A stretch of 64,000 nt of DNA from positions 3,722,501-3,786,500 of the forward strand of contig CM076148.1 of NCBI GenBank assembly GCA_038025085.1, given 5' to 3'. The notes beneath the pieces were generated by a model that worked only from the letters and a program-made list of their open reading frames with translations, was not told the DNA's origin and did not search any database. The DNA comes from Tetragonia tetragonoides (taxonomy: Eukaryota; Streptophyta; Magnoliopsida; Caryophyllales; Aizoaceae). Position numbers and translations under genes: made by a program. Of this stretch, positions 35,824 to 56,713 are shown piece after piece (position 1 is the stretch's first letter; each line of letters opens with the position of its first letter).

Positions 35824-38164
35824 TTTGTTTTTGTGTACTTTCTCTCTCTCTCTCTACAAAGAGAAGGGTTTTGGGGAGTTTTTGATGGGGTTTTTGTTTT
35901 GTTTTTTTGGATGCTCAAAAATGAAAGAACGGACCAAAATGAAGAAGAAAAAGGAGAAAGTATATATTTATTATTTCATTGTGGAGAAAGAGAGACACGT
36001 GACGTTGGTATTTGAAGGTGTCAAAGACTAAAATGGGCTTGTATTTGACTTGGAATAATCTTTTGTGAGGTGATGAATAGATGAGAGAGGGGTAAATTTG
36101 GAATTTTGATAAAATGGGTGGTGGTGTTTTCTTTTTCACAAAAGCTTTTAAAATGCGGTATTTTCCATAATTTCTGGTGAGATATGGGTCACTTTTAAGT
36201 AACTAAGAGTGCGTTTATTAGAGCTGGATTTATGAGAACTAAACTACCATTACTAAAGTGGACACTACTTAACTGAACTGAATACAACTGAACTGATTGA
36301 ACACAACTTGGTATGAGAGACAAAAATCATGTTTCTGAACTCAGCATCACTGAACTGAATTGAACATCATTTAACTGAATTTAAAATCAGTAAATTGATG
36401 TACACCTGAACTGAACTAAACTAAACTGATCGTGTAAGTTCCGAAAAAGACACCTTAAGTGTTACCAACTCATAGTTCATAATAAGTGACTGTATTTTAT
36501 TAGTACGAGTTAGTCTTACACGAGGACTGTTTTTTTTTTTTTCTTTTGCTTTTTTTAAAGTCTTGTCGGTTGCTTGGCCGGGAATAGAAGGAGGTAGGAA
36601 AAGTCATGAATGTGGCCCGGGTTTTACACAAATGACGCCTAAAAAGCATGGTTTTGGGTAATGTGCTAGGAGGGGTAAAATGGGAATTTCTGAAATGTGA
36701 ACGGTCCTTTTTGTTCAGGTTTTTATGGCGTTTGAATGCGAAGATACTGGATAACGGGCACTGTTGGGTTGGTGTAAATTGACTTTATTACCCCTCATTG
36801 TCTATCTCTACCTCTTCTTCATTGCAATGGGTAGAGTGGTAGACTGATACAGTGAAGTCAGTGCCTTTTGTTCTCTTTACTAAAAAAAGTCAACTGTCCG
36901 GAGATACGTCCAAATCTGTGAGCAAAGCATAGATGATATAGCTAAATATATATTTTTTTTCTTTTCAATTTTTTCTGTAACAAGTTTTGTTTGAGACCAA
37001 CTCATTAGCAATATAAGGGTCATTTATTATGAGATTTCACTAAAAAATGACTGATCGTCTTAGCAAAAGTTATAAAAAAACCGTCTTTTGTGTGTTTTTT
37101 TTTGGGGCGATAAATAGTTAAAGATAAAGCTACTGGATATATTAAGAGTGTGTTTTTTCAATCATGAATCGAATTGAATTGAACTTCACTCAATAATATT
37201 ATGTGTGAGAAAAAATAGATCACTAAATTGAACCAGCTTTTAAATAAGTTGAGAAGAATACACTCTAAGTATATTATGTATGTGATTTCTCTTTCTATGT
37301 CTTCAGTTTTTTTAATTGCCAAAAGTAATACAAGCAAAAAAGAAAAAAAACAAATAGAAATTATTTGAGATGCCCTGAGGTACTGCAACATTTGTAAGAC
37401 GATGGGCATCCTCTACATAATTTCTACATATTAGATTATTTACACATAAACTTGGTCTGGACATTTAAGAATTAAGAGATTAAGCATAAACTTCTTTCTT
37501 GGTGAACTGTTTGTCTCGTTGGAGAAGATTGAACCATGCATGACGGATCGAATCTCCAAATTAAAGATTTTGTTAGACAAGTGAGCCAAGGGGATTAGCT
37601 GAGGTACCTTTACGATCTTTTCGCTTCTCACATGCTATGAGTAGCTCTTGAAGTATAACCTAACAAACCTGGGTCGAGCCTCTTTAGTGACCAAGTCGAA
37701 ATTAGAGTAAACAGTTGTGGAGTTTGCAGTCGATGAAATATTGGGGGAGGGATGCCCTCAAGTCATGATCATAGTTATTCACTGGCCGTATATTAGCTTT
37801 TGACAAAAAAAAAATAAAAATACAACCATTCATTGGCTTATCGTATTTCTATAAAAATTAGAGGTATCTACCCCTAAATGATATTAATCATTTATTGCAT
37901 TATAGTTCTACTTATTATGATTATCATACTGTGAACTTTGATCTATATTTGATCGAGTATTTAGGAAACGATTATTAGTAGCACCAACAAAAAGGAAACG
38001 ATTATTAGCCTTTTATTAACAAACTTGAGAATACTTTGTTATAAAGTTTTTTCGACCAAAGATTATCATAGTAGGCAATGGATTGAAATGAACTAAGTAC
38101 ATCAAAAATTTATTGAAATAAAATCTGGGTGACCCATGTCCCATGTCCCTTGAGTAAAGTCGGA
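35824..38164. other. Intergenic; promoter of the U-box gene and old repeats
   Basis: Starts with a CT/GA-rich 5' UTR-like tract (35840-35860). Around 36200-36430 are repeated AACTGAACTGAA phrases like those in the 40201-41736 MITE, so a diverged relative may lie there. A clear micro-insertion is at 37963-38008. No gene. Confidence 0.45.
37963..38008 (+). mobile_element. Ultra-short retroposon footprint 4
   Basis: Perfect 16-bp repeats AGGAAACGATTATTAG at 37963-37978 and 37993-38008 flank only TAGCACCAACAAAA. Confidence 0.65.
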
Positions 38165-39410
38165 GTTCGGGGACCCAAATGTCGTCCCGAGGCACCTATG
38201 GTACTCTATATTGACGATAGACTTCTCGAAAAAGTTTGGGAAAAAACGAAAATCGGGTCCCGGAAAGCAGGAAATCAAGGCTATAATCAACGCTTTTTGG
38301 GCTTCCAGAAGGCCCCGGAACGAAGGTGGATAATTTTCACCACATCTCATGTGATAACCTTGGGGAACATAAGAGGCCCCCGAGGTCTGTTATCAGGCCC
38401 ATGATAGGCTTGTAAGGGTATTTTTACGTGACATCAATGTAAAGGTCAGAACACCGAAGGCATGGGTTATATCGAAGATCGGGGATTCGGATGACCCTCT
38501 CCGAGCGCCGAGGGTCCTCTAGGGTCATGATATACCCCCCTCCCCCCGGAGAAATTTGGGCAAAAATGACACCCGGCCCCCGAAAGCTGAAAACAAAGGC
38601 TATAATCCACGTTTTTTGGGCTTCCGGAAGGCCACAGAACGAAGGTGGATATTTTTGCACCACATCACACGGGACACCCCTAGTGGACATGGGAGGCCAT
38701 TGGGGTCGCTTATCCGGTCCTGATAGGCTTGGAAGGGCGTTTTACGGGACATTGGTGTAAGAGCTAACTGGTACACAAAACGCATGGATAGTATCAAAGT
38801 TCGGGGATCCGAATGACCCTCATGGGGGAGTGAAGGTCCTCTAGGGTCATGATAGAGACCCCGAAAAAGTTTGGGCAAAAATGACACCTAGACCCCGGCC
38901 CGCGAAGCCGAAAAAGAAGGCTATAATCTATGTTTTTTGGCTTCCAGGAGGCCCCAAAAGAAAGGTGGTTATTTTCGCACCACATCTCACGGATCACCCC
39001 TACGGGACATGGGAGGCCCTTGGTGTCGCTTATCAGGTCCCTTATAGGCTGGGAAGGATGTTTTACAGGACATTGATGTAAGATTTGGAAGGCATGGGTG
39101 ATATCGACGTTCGGGGATCCGAATGGCGCTCCCGGGGCACGATGGTCCTCTAGGGTCATGGTAGACCCACGGGAGAATTTTGGGAAAAAATGACACCAAG
39201 CCCCGCGAAGTCGAAAATGAAGGCTATAATCCACGTTTTTTGAGTTTCCTGGAGGCCCCGTAATGAAGGTGGTTATTTTCGCACCACATCGCACGAGACA
39301 CTCTTAGGGGAGATGGGAGGCCCCTGGGGTAGGTTCTTGGGTCCTTGGTAGGCTTGAAGGGTCTCTTACTGGACATTGGAGGGTAATCCACAGATTTTGG
39401 GTACCAAGCA
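38165..39410. repeat. ~315-bp satellite-like tandem repeat, four units
   Basis: Units begin GTTCGGGGACCC/ATCCGAAT at 38165, 38478, 38799 and 39109 (spacing 313, 321, 310). Each contains TCCTCTAGGGTCATG, AGGCTATAATCCACG, CTTCCGGAAGGCC and CACCACATCTCACG. It is clearly GC-richer than its surroundings. Overlapping ORFs up to 166 codons on the minus strand arise because the repeat lacks stops; their translations do not resemble a known domain. Confidence 0.85.
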
Positions 39411-39902
39411 TGACTCCCCACCACCCTGTACTGCCAAACCTACCCCTAAGTCCTCTCTACTATTAAAGTGGGGTCTCATATTTTCTCCCAATTTTTTTTT
39501 TTTATATTTTTCTATCATTCAGCGTATTTCAATTAAAAATTAAGTTAAATAGCTACAATCTTTTTTTGTAACTTAATAATATACTTGAAAAGTTTGAGGT
39601 TGAACTTTTAAAAAATAATTTTCTAAATTCTCAAAATTCCAGTATAAAAGTTACGCACTGAAAATAGCTACTCTATACCAAACATAAGTGTACGAATTTC
39701 AAAAAGAGGTAAAAATTGACCCTTTGGTGCACAATTGACATGAGAAAGAGATGGACAAGCAAGAAAGAAATACATATGGATGGAGTTTGAGTGTTTGTCT
39801 AGATGAAAACGTCACGAGTCACGATAGGCGCCAACGTGATTCTTGTGTGGATTGCAAAGTGTAACTGTGTAAGGTCACCGGTTATCAATGCCAATTGTCA
39901 TA
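39411..39902. other. Intergenic, no gene
   Basis: AT-rich sequence between the tandem repeat and the nested transposons. Nothing recognised. Confidence 0.35.
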
Positions 39903-39910
39903 ATTACTTG

Positions 39911-40199
39911 TAGAGGTGGGTAAGTGGGCGGGCCCCCGCTAACTGATCCGTCTCGACCCGTCCTATTAGTGAGTCATGACTCGCTTACTATTATAAATGG
40001 GCGGGTTAAAATGGGCCTGCCCATTTAAAAGTTAAGCGGGTCATATAGCGGGTCGTAAATGGGCGACACATTTATTTATTTTTTTACTAAAAAAACACTT
40101 TTTAAATTTTAGACGGGCCAAAACGGGTCGGTTTGACCCGACCTGCCCCGACCCGCCCCATTTATTAAGTGGGCCGACCCGCCCATTTGCCAAGCTCTA
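39911..40199. mobile_element. hAT-type MITE
   Basis: Left end TAGAGGTGGGTAAGTGGGCG and right end GCCCATTTGCCAAGCTCTA are imperfect inverted copies. The interior repeats GACCCG/GGGCGG phrases. The 8-bp duplication ATTACTTG is at 39903-39910 on the left. On the right it is split by the later Tourist insertion: A40200, then TTACTTG at 41740-41746. Confidence 0.75.
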
Positions 40200-40200
40200 A

Positions 40201-41736
40201 GGCTCCGTTTGATTCACCTGGATAAAACTGATCTGAACTGAACTTAATTGATTTTTTGAACTTGACCGTTAACCAATTTAAATTCGTCCAAACATATAGG
40301 TGGATGCCTGTGAGTATACCCGTGTGTTGCACGGACTGCGTTGCAACGAGTGTGATTATATAATTAAATTAATATAACATGATTATTAATCTAATCGAAA
40401 AATCAAAGTGTAATTATCACTTATGGAAAACTATTAGTAATATATGGATAAATTCCATTTAATATCATGAATGCCATATAATAAGATTCCTATGACTTTA
40501 TAGAGCATCTTATCTAATTTAAACTCTTATCATCAAATTCAATTAACTATTAAGTAACTCATCCCATATGTTACATGATTCAAGAGGTAATAGTTTCAAA
40601 GTCTTTCTATGCTTGATGTTGGTATGTCAATGCTCTTATGTTGATATAAGTGTACAACTAACCTTATAATCCTTCTTTTATGGTAAAATCAATTTAAATG
40701 TCTAATGTATACATACCTACTTTTTAAAAAAATAAGAAGTTTTAGACCTATACCTTAGAATAGCAACACATATTTTTAATGTTTGCTTGTTTTTTCAAAG
40801 TTATATGCGATCAAAGTACTGCCTTGAAGAACGCAAAAAGTCCAATGTAATTTTATTTGTGGTCCGGAGGGAGTACATTAATAATTATAAAGTTGAAGGG
40901 AATATAAATTGGAGCCCTAAAATAACACGAGGGATCAGTATATTACGCACAGTTATAAAACTATACGTGATAATGGTAAAGTTTCCTATTAAAGATTGGA
41001 CCTAGAATCATTTTAGATCCATCGTTTATTTTCTTTATTGTACACATACTCTTTTTATTATATTTTACCTTGAGATCGGTTTTTAAACTTTTGTAACTAA
41101 TATACATATCCTTTCTCTTATTTTTACATTGCAACTCTTTAGTTGTCTCAGCTTGTCAAGCTAATTACTAAGTACCTTTTTAGGTGGACGCATCTTATGT
41201 TGTAAATCAATAGAACTTACTACAAATGAGTCTCATTTTAAAGGATATTTCGTACTCGTTCCAATGGTGTAAGAAATTTAATTTTTTAAGCTGTAAAAAT
41301 AAAGTTATATGCTTATTAAAATCTAAATAGTCTACTCTTTAATGATTTAGTAAAATACAACTTTAGTATATATTCTATACCAAAATCTCTAACTAATAGT
41401 GTACTCTTTAACGATTTAGGAAAGTACAACTTTAGTATATATATTCGATTCCAAAACATATATTTCTAATTTATATTTATATTTATATTCTATTACAATG
41501 ACTCGCTTAGGTGGACGCCTCCAATGCTGTCAGAAAATGCCTCTAATATATAGATATTATGATTGGACTCATTTGAAAGTATGCTTTGAGATCTTTCCGA
41601 GGACATAATTTTCATCATGAAATTATTTTGGAATAAAAAGTTATATGACTAATAAAGTTACACATGAACTAAAGTGAACTGAACTGGACTGAACTGAATT
41701 GAATTTAAGTAAAATTAAGGTGAATCAAACAGACCC
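40201..41736. mobile_element. Tourist-type MITE interrupted by a Helitron
   Basis: Ends GGCTCCGTTTGATTCACCT and AGGTGAATCAAACAGACCC are inverted copies, with subterminal AACTGAACTGAA/TTCAGTTCAGTT phrases on both sides. TAA flanks it at 40198-40200 and 41737-41739. Removing the inner Helitron (40296-41554) leaves about 280 bp, a normal MITE size. Confidence 0.8.
40296..41554 (-). mobile_element. Non-autonomous Helitron, complete copy 2
   Basis: Near-identical in order to 11901-13143: GATTATTAATCTxATCGAAAA, ATATGGATAAAT, CTTTCTATGCTTGATGTTGG and the 5' end GCCTCTAATATATAGA. The 3' hairpin is CCCGTGTGTTGCACGG and the terminal CTAG has become ATAG (40296-40299). The next base on the right is T41555. 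It sits inside a Tourist MITE. Confidence 0.78.
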
Positions 41737-41747
41737 TAATTACTTGT

Positions 41748-43006
41748 ACTAATTGTTTTTCTGTATACTCATTCATATCCTAGTTTGTTCCCATGCACTT
41801 AATTGTTTACCTTTTCTATTTACTCATTCATATCCTAGTTTCAATGTTCCCAAAAAATCATCGCTATAAGATGTTAACGTAATTTCATTAGATATGGTTG
41901 CAATTGCATTCTTTTTTATTAGGGCTTGTTTATTTGGATGAAATGGTTATTACAATATAATCCACCATTTGTTAGAGTAAATGTGGGGTGAGAATGCGAA
42001 GGAGAGCTGAGGACAGGTGAGAGATTTGAAGAATGAGGTTCGTTACAAATTTATAATCCCTTGTAAAGATGTTTATATTGGATTATGTAAACAATCTTCC
42101 TCTTCCCATTGGTCTCCTCACCCATTTTATTTGCACCCCACATTTACTTGTAGATTACATTGCATAGCATATTCCCATGTAAACACCACATTAGATTTAT
42201 CGGTACAAAAAGAGAATTTGTCATGATAATCTCACTAACTAATAATGACTTAATATCCATTATGGAGCTGAAATTGTTTAAATTGGATGCATTAAGCGAA
42301 ATGGCTTATTTATTTTATTCTTTTTGAAAAGGTAAGAAAATCAGGACACATTAGAATGCTATCTTAAAGCGTCTCTTATCGAAAATTTGGTAAGAGACTT
42401 GTGAAAATAATTTGATCGAACACCACATACACTCAAACTCATTATTACCAACATTGGCCATAAAATCAACCGAATTGGTTTCATGAAGAAAATCAATCTT
42501 GTCCAAAAAGCAAAAATCCTTTTTAGTATCAATCATAATATTCTAAATCTTCCAACGAATGTGCCCCTACTCCCCCCCAAATCACCTTCTATCATTATAT
42601 TCTTCATCCCATTCATCCTTACTCCTTTATGTAGCTCAATTGTTTTCGCCAGAAGGATCAAACTAGGTACACAAGAACGTGCACCTCTTGATAACCTTAC
42701 GATCACAACTTTAACCTAAATACTTGGTGTTGCACAAAGTATAGCTGATGTTAATTTTTTGCACGTAAATTATAGTTCGTGTTATGTATTGAATTTTTCC
42801 TAATTTTACTAGCTATTTCAGATTGTGGAGGGTGCTAATGCAACTAGTAGGGTATCTAGGGTACCAACTTATAAATGCGATGACAAGCTATATAAGAAGA
42901 ATAATAATGCATGTATTGTACATATAAAAGCAGAGAAACATCATGTTTTTACATATAGGAGCAGAACATATATATGCTTCAGTAAGTATGTAGTTCAATT
43001 CCATCT
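41748..43006. other. Intergenic / 3' flank of receptor kinase A
   Basis: No gene recognised. Its right end should hold the 3' UTR of receptor kinase A. Confidence 0.4.
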
Positions 43007-48025
<5,019 letters not shown>

Positions 48026-48904
48026 TTTTCCAAACTCGTACAATGCAGGACAAGCCCATCAATCCAGTTGAGCTAAATTGATAATATTAGATATATATGG
48101 TTCTCATTGTAGCTGCTGCATTTAAGGTAATAAATGTAATCTTAATATATTTGGTAATACGTCAACCTCTTCGCAAATACGGAGCCATGATTTTTTCTTA
48201 AGGGGGCCGGAGAGAAAACATACTACTTATACCATGTCTCCTACTGTATAATTTGGATTAATTACAAACCAGGCACCAGAAAGTTGGTTTGAGCTTTTAG
48301 TCCCCATCCTCTGTAGGGAACAATGGTGGACTTCTAGCCAGGTGAATTAAATAACTAACTAACTAACTAACACCCAACTAGTGAATTAAGAAGAGAAAAA
48401 GAGTAATTGAAGCTTTTTGATGATGAGGAATGTATTACAAATAAAATAGATATCCAATTTGGTATATCCAAAACTATACAGGTGATTAAATTGAAGGCTT
48501 TCTTGGTGGTTCAAATGCACTAATGACAGTTATTTATTTTTTTGTTTTTGTAATTTTTATATTTGGTTTTATGTTTATTAACTCTGCCTGCTATTCTCTT
48601 GAAGATGTTACAGAATGTAGACTGCGCAGCAAGATAATTCTGAAAACAGAAGGAATGTTTACCTGTACAATATTAATTTATTGGCTACATCTGTTTGAGA
48701 CTGCTCATGCAACTAGTGTAACAATAACCTACATAAAAGAATATACAAAAGAACAGTTCACATATTTCACTATGAAATGCTATAAATTCCATGCCAAAAA
48801 AATAAATAAATTCAATATTATAAAATTTCTGAATTCTGCAAAGATCATATTCTTACATACAAAAGCAAACATATGCTTGAGGACTGAGGTCCAGCTTCCA
48901 GCGA
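48026..48904. other. Region between kinase A and the exon 8 relic
   Basis: Promoter of kinase A on the right-hand side of its start. The 135-codon plus ORF at 48523-48930 is AT-driven and overlaps the relic, so it is not accepted. Segment 48715-48858 is a diverged copy of 49681-49792. Confidence 0.4.
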
Positions 48905-49076
48905 CTTTCAACGATGGTACTGCTAGCTGACATCTCATTACAGAATAAGCACCTGTACTGGACGATGACGGATACGTATCCCCGTGAGCTCCCTCGGTGG
49001 ATGAATGCAGGTGGCTAGGAGAAGGAAGTTCTATTTCGTTGCTCAACATGAAAACTACTACTCAGATTGTTGGTCT
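48905..49076 (-). pseudogene. Isolated last-exon relic of an S-receptor-like kinase
   Basis: Minus translation gives VVVFMLSNEIELPSPSHLHS and DTYPSSSSTGAYSV, the C-terminal tail seen in copies A and C (EVVFMLSNKMELPSPNQPAF). A TGA interrupts at the position of the conserved MSE. The 5' half of the exon and the final residues are lost. It is separated from copy B by about 740 bp that includes a duplicated 3' flank, so it may be the end of another gene copy. Confidence 0.75.
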
Positions 49077-49079
49077 AGA

Positions 49080-49790
49080 TTTCATGGAAAACCAACAGAA
49101 CATAGAAAGATAAGAGGGCCAAGAGGCCGCAGCATGAGGCACATTGACCGTCACTCGGTTAGTCTGTAATGCACAAGCAAAAGCACTGCAAGCTTGTGTA
49201 AGAACAAACAGAGAAGATGAAATCTCCACGTTTCAGAGTAAACTGCTCATTCCCTCCACCACCCAACCAAGTTTCTATGGAAAAATATTTTACGGAATAC
49301 TTCAGGGATTTCCTCAGATTTAAGGCATCTATAACATGCCCCGTTGGGGGTGAATCCGAAGGCTTTACATGGTAGTCGATCTAGTACCCAAGCCAGATCA
49401 TGGATCCAGCTCACAAAGCTTTCACTGCCGGCAAGCTTTTGAAGGTGGTATATAAACAGACATATCTGACAATGTTAACTGTTATGAAAGATGTTGCACT
49501 TTAACTGAAGAATGAAATCGTATCATTTGGGCTGCTGCCTTATGGTAAATAAGCAAAAAGCTCATTAGTAAATCAATAATTACTCACAAGTGGAACACAA
49601 GTGGGTTGAAAGACACGAGCACGGGTAAGAATGAAGAAACCAAAAAAGAGATAAAGAAAAAACTAAAAAACACCCTCTGTTTTAGTGTAACAAGCTACAT
49701 ATAAAAATATACATAAGAACAATTCACATATCTTCACTGTAAAAAATCAATAATAATAGACTTCCAAATTCTGTAAAGATCATATTCTAG
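49080..49790. other. Spacer with duplicated 3' flank sequence
   Basis: 49681-49792 repeats 48715-48858 (AGTGTAACAA, AGAACAxTTCACATAT, CTGxAAAGATCATATTCT). No gene. It marks a rearrangement point inside the kinase cluster. Confidence 0.5.
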
Positions 49791-49818
49791 GTTCCGACCA
49801 AATTACTCATAAACCCTG

Positions 49819-53313
<3,495 letters not shown>

Positions 53314-53399
53314 TTTCCGAACACGAACAAGGCAAAACAAGCCTATCAACCCTGGTGACAACATTTGAGTGTCATGAAGGAAGAGGAAACTTATTATGG

Positions 53400-54879
53400 T
53401 TCTCATCATAGTTCCATTTTATTCAATGCTTTAGGGGTTATATGTCAATTTCTTGCAATAAGTTGATGGGAGTTTGAGGCTATTTTCCACACTATGTGGA
53501 AGCTGGATACTGGCTGTTGCTTTAATTATTTTGGGGCAACCTCAACTGTATGTATGCAACAACCATAATAATTAACCACAGACCTAAAAGATGGTGATGC
53601 AAAGCCACAAGGGTGAAGTGGATACATGTCTACACAAGTTATCAAGCTTAAAACCTTTTTTCTTAACAAGTCAACATGCCCATTACTAAGTACTAACCCA
53701 TGTCAATTTAGGCAGGTAAACCATGTTTTACTCATTACTTCCGTGCTTAAGTAAATGAAAGAGATAGATAGTGAGATTATGTTAATGCTAAAGAAATGTC
53801 CCTATGAAATAAACAATGGTGTTAATTACACTCATCAGAAGACCTGAACATTAGTGGAGAAACTAGGTTTTTCAACACTTTGACATACACTTACCAAATC
53901 CTAACCAGTAATTGGGTTAAGCTTTGAAATGGTCAGATTTCATCTTTTAACCAATCCCATTGGGGAATAGGGTTAATTATGCTTTTCATCTTCATAGGAA
54001 TATTAAAAGTCAAATGCTCTCTAATATAAGATGGATCATTTTTTAAAATCAAAACCCAAAAGAATGAACCCCAAAACAGGGAAAAGAAAAAAAAAAGGTA
54101 GGAAAAAACCTTACCCCCAGTATTTCTAGTCAGCCATTTGAAAAGGGTTAAATAAGTACTCCATTAACTTTGCAATGGATACCTAATGAAAAAATTGGCA
54201 AAATTAAGCAAAGTAGAAAACTACTAAAATGGTTTCTCAGTGGCTTTTATTCAAACAGGTGGTGTGCATTGTGCAAGACAAAATAGAAACAGAGAAGTGC
54301 CATAATTATCAGTAGAAACAGAGAAGTGTAGCACAAAGATTTGCAGATAGAGAAAAAAGATCATAACTTGGAACTTATACGAGTTTTATGGCTTACCTTT
54401 TAGATTTTGATGGTAGGAGTTTGATATCGTTTTGGGGTTGGGACTAGGAGTTGGATAGCTGGGACTGCTTTGATACAGCTAAACTCACAAATAGATTTGT
54501 TCGGAGACGCATCAGCAATATACAGTCGTGGACTGGTAATTTTGTTTTCTGACATGGTAATAATTAAGGAGGTAATTGAGCAAATTAAAGAGTAAAATAG
54601 AAAAGTGTAGGTAAATAACTCTACAAAGTGTTTATAGATGATTACTTATAAATGGACTATTCAAAGTAAGAACATGACTAAGTAAATATTAGATGTAAAT
54701 CTATATCTTTCTATTGAACTTCTAATTCAGTGCCAATGTATTGGTAGATTGACGGGTAAAGAATGACTTCCTACATGTAACATACCTATAATAATACTGT
54801 AGTTTGCATTTGAACAAAATAAGAATAATTAAATATGAATAATTATTACTTTCATAATAGCTTAACCAATACTAACTTT
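53400..54879. other. Intergenic, probably body of a plus-strand Helitron at right
   Basis: AT-rich, no gene. Since a Helitron 3' end lies at 54909, part of this stretch must be that element, but its 5' TC end was not identified. Confidence 0.4.
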
Positions 54880-54909
54880 AACCCGTGCATCGCACGGGAC
54901 ACATACTAG
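54880..54909 (+). mobile_element. Helitron 3' terminus, plus orientation
   Basis: A perfect hairpin CCCGTGCATCGCACGGG, 7-nt spacer and CTAG at 54906-54909, followed by T54910. It is the only member in the window pointing to the right. Confidence 0.75.
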
Positions 54910-55206
54910 TTAACGAATTACATGACAACACATGGTAAGAGTCATATTTGCGACATATGAAAAATGTGAATTATATGGTGACTAAAAAGATAGCAATGAC
55001 ATAGAAATGCCACATGGCAATAGTGATACCACATGGTTAGAATGTATTAGGTGATATCCTAAAGATAGGGGAGACCTCATAAGAGTGTTACATGGCGAGA
55101 CTGGTCAAACTGCACTGTATTTTAGTATTTAGTATGGAAGATAAATATATAGATAATAATTTTTTAATTAAAAAAATAAAATAAAAATATTTAGACCACC
55201 TTTCAT
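54910..55206. other. Intergenic
   Basis: Short AT-rich stretch between a Helitron end and the MULE. No feature seen. Confidence 0.4.
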
Positions 55207-55215
55207 TTTATATAA

Positions 55216-56365
55216 GCGCAATTTGGTGAAAACCACCTTAACAATTACACCTTTTGTTCAGTACCCCTGAAAAGTTGTTATTTGTTCAGTACCACCTATA
55301 ATGTTACAAACGCCGTGGAAGTCACACCTTAAGTAAAATTTCGACCAAATCCAAAATTTTTCTGACCATTTTACCCTCACGTGACTTTTAAGTGATTTGA
55401 CCAAATAATTAAATAAATAAAAAATAAAAAATATAAATATAAATAACTAAAGCTAAACTAAAAGCAACTAAAACAAATGAGCAGCATTAATGGCGACATC
55501 TTCGTGCTACTCCCTCACCCCCAGATCTCTCGCTCTCTCCATCTCCGTGCGCTCTCTCTCTCTCTCTCTCTCTCTCAAGCTCGTACCCATCTCCATCTCT
55601 CTCTCAAGCTCTGAAGATCGTCATTAATGGCGACAAGAACTCAGCGAAGCCAATGGATCTTCACTTGCACTAGCCTCAATGTAGTTCGGTTGCTTAGGTT
55701 CCTATGAATATAATTTCAATCCCAACTCAGAATTTCACCTCAAATACTTTGATTAAAGTCCAAAACAAATGCTCCAAACAAGTAATACTAATTAGGCACC
55801 TCTATCACATTCACACGTTGCTGCGAATCGGCCATTTGTGCAGCAAACTTCCTATAAACACAGAAAAACCAAATCCAACATACATCAAACCCAATTGCAC
55901 ACCATAGTAATTTCAGATGCAACTAAATTGGCAAAAGCAAGGAACTTACCTAGTAACAGGACGGTGACCGGGCATTGGTGGAAGTTTATCAGATTCTGCA
56001 TCTTTTCTAATTTCCACAAGAATCAAAAAGACAAAGAATGAAAACCCATTTACAAAAAAGGGATCAAGACACAGTGCCAATTGCTAAAACCCTAAAAAAT
56101 TATATATGAAGGTTCAAGAAATTATTACTCAAAGGTGGCTCTTTTATTGATAGCAGGTAGATGGTAAGGAGGAACTCCAATAATGTTCTGATTAATATCC
56201 CTCAATGCCCTCCGATTGTGCCCAATTGGTGCCATTACTTTCCCACTTCTTGCTTGCAAACCTCCTTCATTGATTCAATCAAAATTCAAAAAATTAAACG
56301 AAAAACAGATAAAACCCAATTCTCAAATTGGAACAGGGGAGGAGAGAGAGCGAATGGAAAACAGG

Positions 56366-56410
<45 letters not shown>

Positions 56411-56704
56411 CTGAGCGAGAGAATGGGAAGGAATTTTTTGGTCAAATTAGTTTAGTTAGTTAGTTTAATTAATTAGTTTAGTTAGTTTAATTTAATTAAT
56501 TATTTGGTCAAATTAATTATAAGTCACGGGTTAGACACGTGAGGGTAAAATGGTCAGAAAGTTTTTGGATTTGGTCGGAATTTCACTTAAGGTGTGACTT
56601 CCACGGCGTTTGTAACATTATAGGTGGTACTGAACAAATAGCAACTTTTCAGGGGGTACTGAACAAAAGGTGTAATTGTTAAGGTGATTTTCACCAAATT
56701 GCGC
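55216..56704. mobile_element. Pack-MULE (Mutator-like element) carrying cyclin exons
   Basis: The terminal inverted repeats are about 190 bp and nearly identical: both ends read GCGCAATTTGGTGAAAA, ACAATTACACCTTTTGTTC, AAACGCCGTGGAAGTCACAC and TTACCCTCACGTG from the outside in. The 9-bp flanks are TTTATATAA (55207-55215) and TTTGCATAA (56705-56713), 7 of 9 alike. Long TIRs and 9-bp duplications are Mutator traits. There is no transposase; the interior carries gene fragments, so it is a Pack-MULE of 1489 bp. (CT)n and (GA)n runs lie just inside each TIR. Confidence 0.88.
55790..56262 (-). pseudogene. Captured B2-type cyclin exons 1-3 (fragment)
   Basis: Minus strand, in order: exon 1 (about 56262-56123) GGLQARSGKVMAPIGHNRRA then LRDINQNIIGVPPY, with a destruction box RRALRDINQN; exon 2 (56006-55950) KDAESDKLPPMPGHRPVTR; exon 3 (from 55851) KFAAQMADSQQRV, ending in a stop soon after. 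The exon 2 to 3 junction is GT/AG, and the phase joins the HRPVTRKFAAQ motif of plant CYCB2. Introns were captured with the exons, so capture was at the DNA level. Cyclin boxes are absent; it cannot make a cyclin. Transcription could yield antisense or small RNA to the parent gene, which is inference. Confidence 0.85.
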
Positions 56705-56713
56705 TTTGCATAA

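Noticed and set aside
37770..37850. Possible micro-insertion TTTTGAC-A(n) near 37800
   Set aside because: The flanking ATTCACTGGCC and ATTCATTGGCT differ at several bases, so a target duplication is not secure.
38794..39294. 166-codon minus-strand ORF
   Set aside because: It spans units of a tandem repeat with several open frames on both strands and has no recognisable domain.
48523..48930. 135-codon plus-strand ORF starting with a hydrophobic segment
   Set aside because: It overlaps a kinase exon relic on the other strand, is driven by AT-rich composition and shows no family motif.
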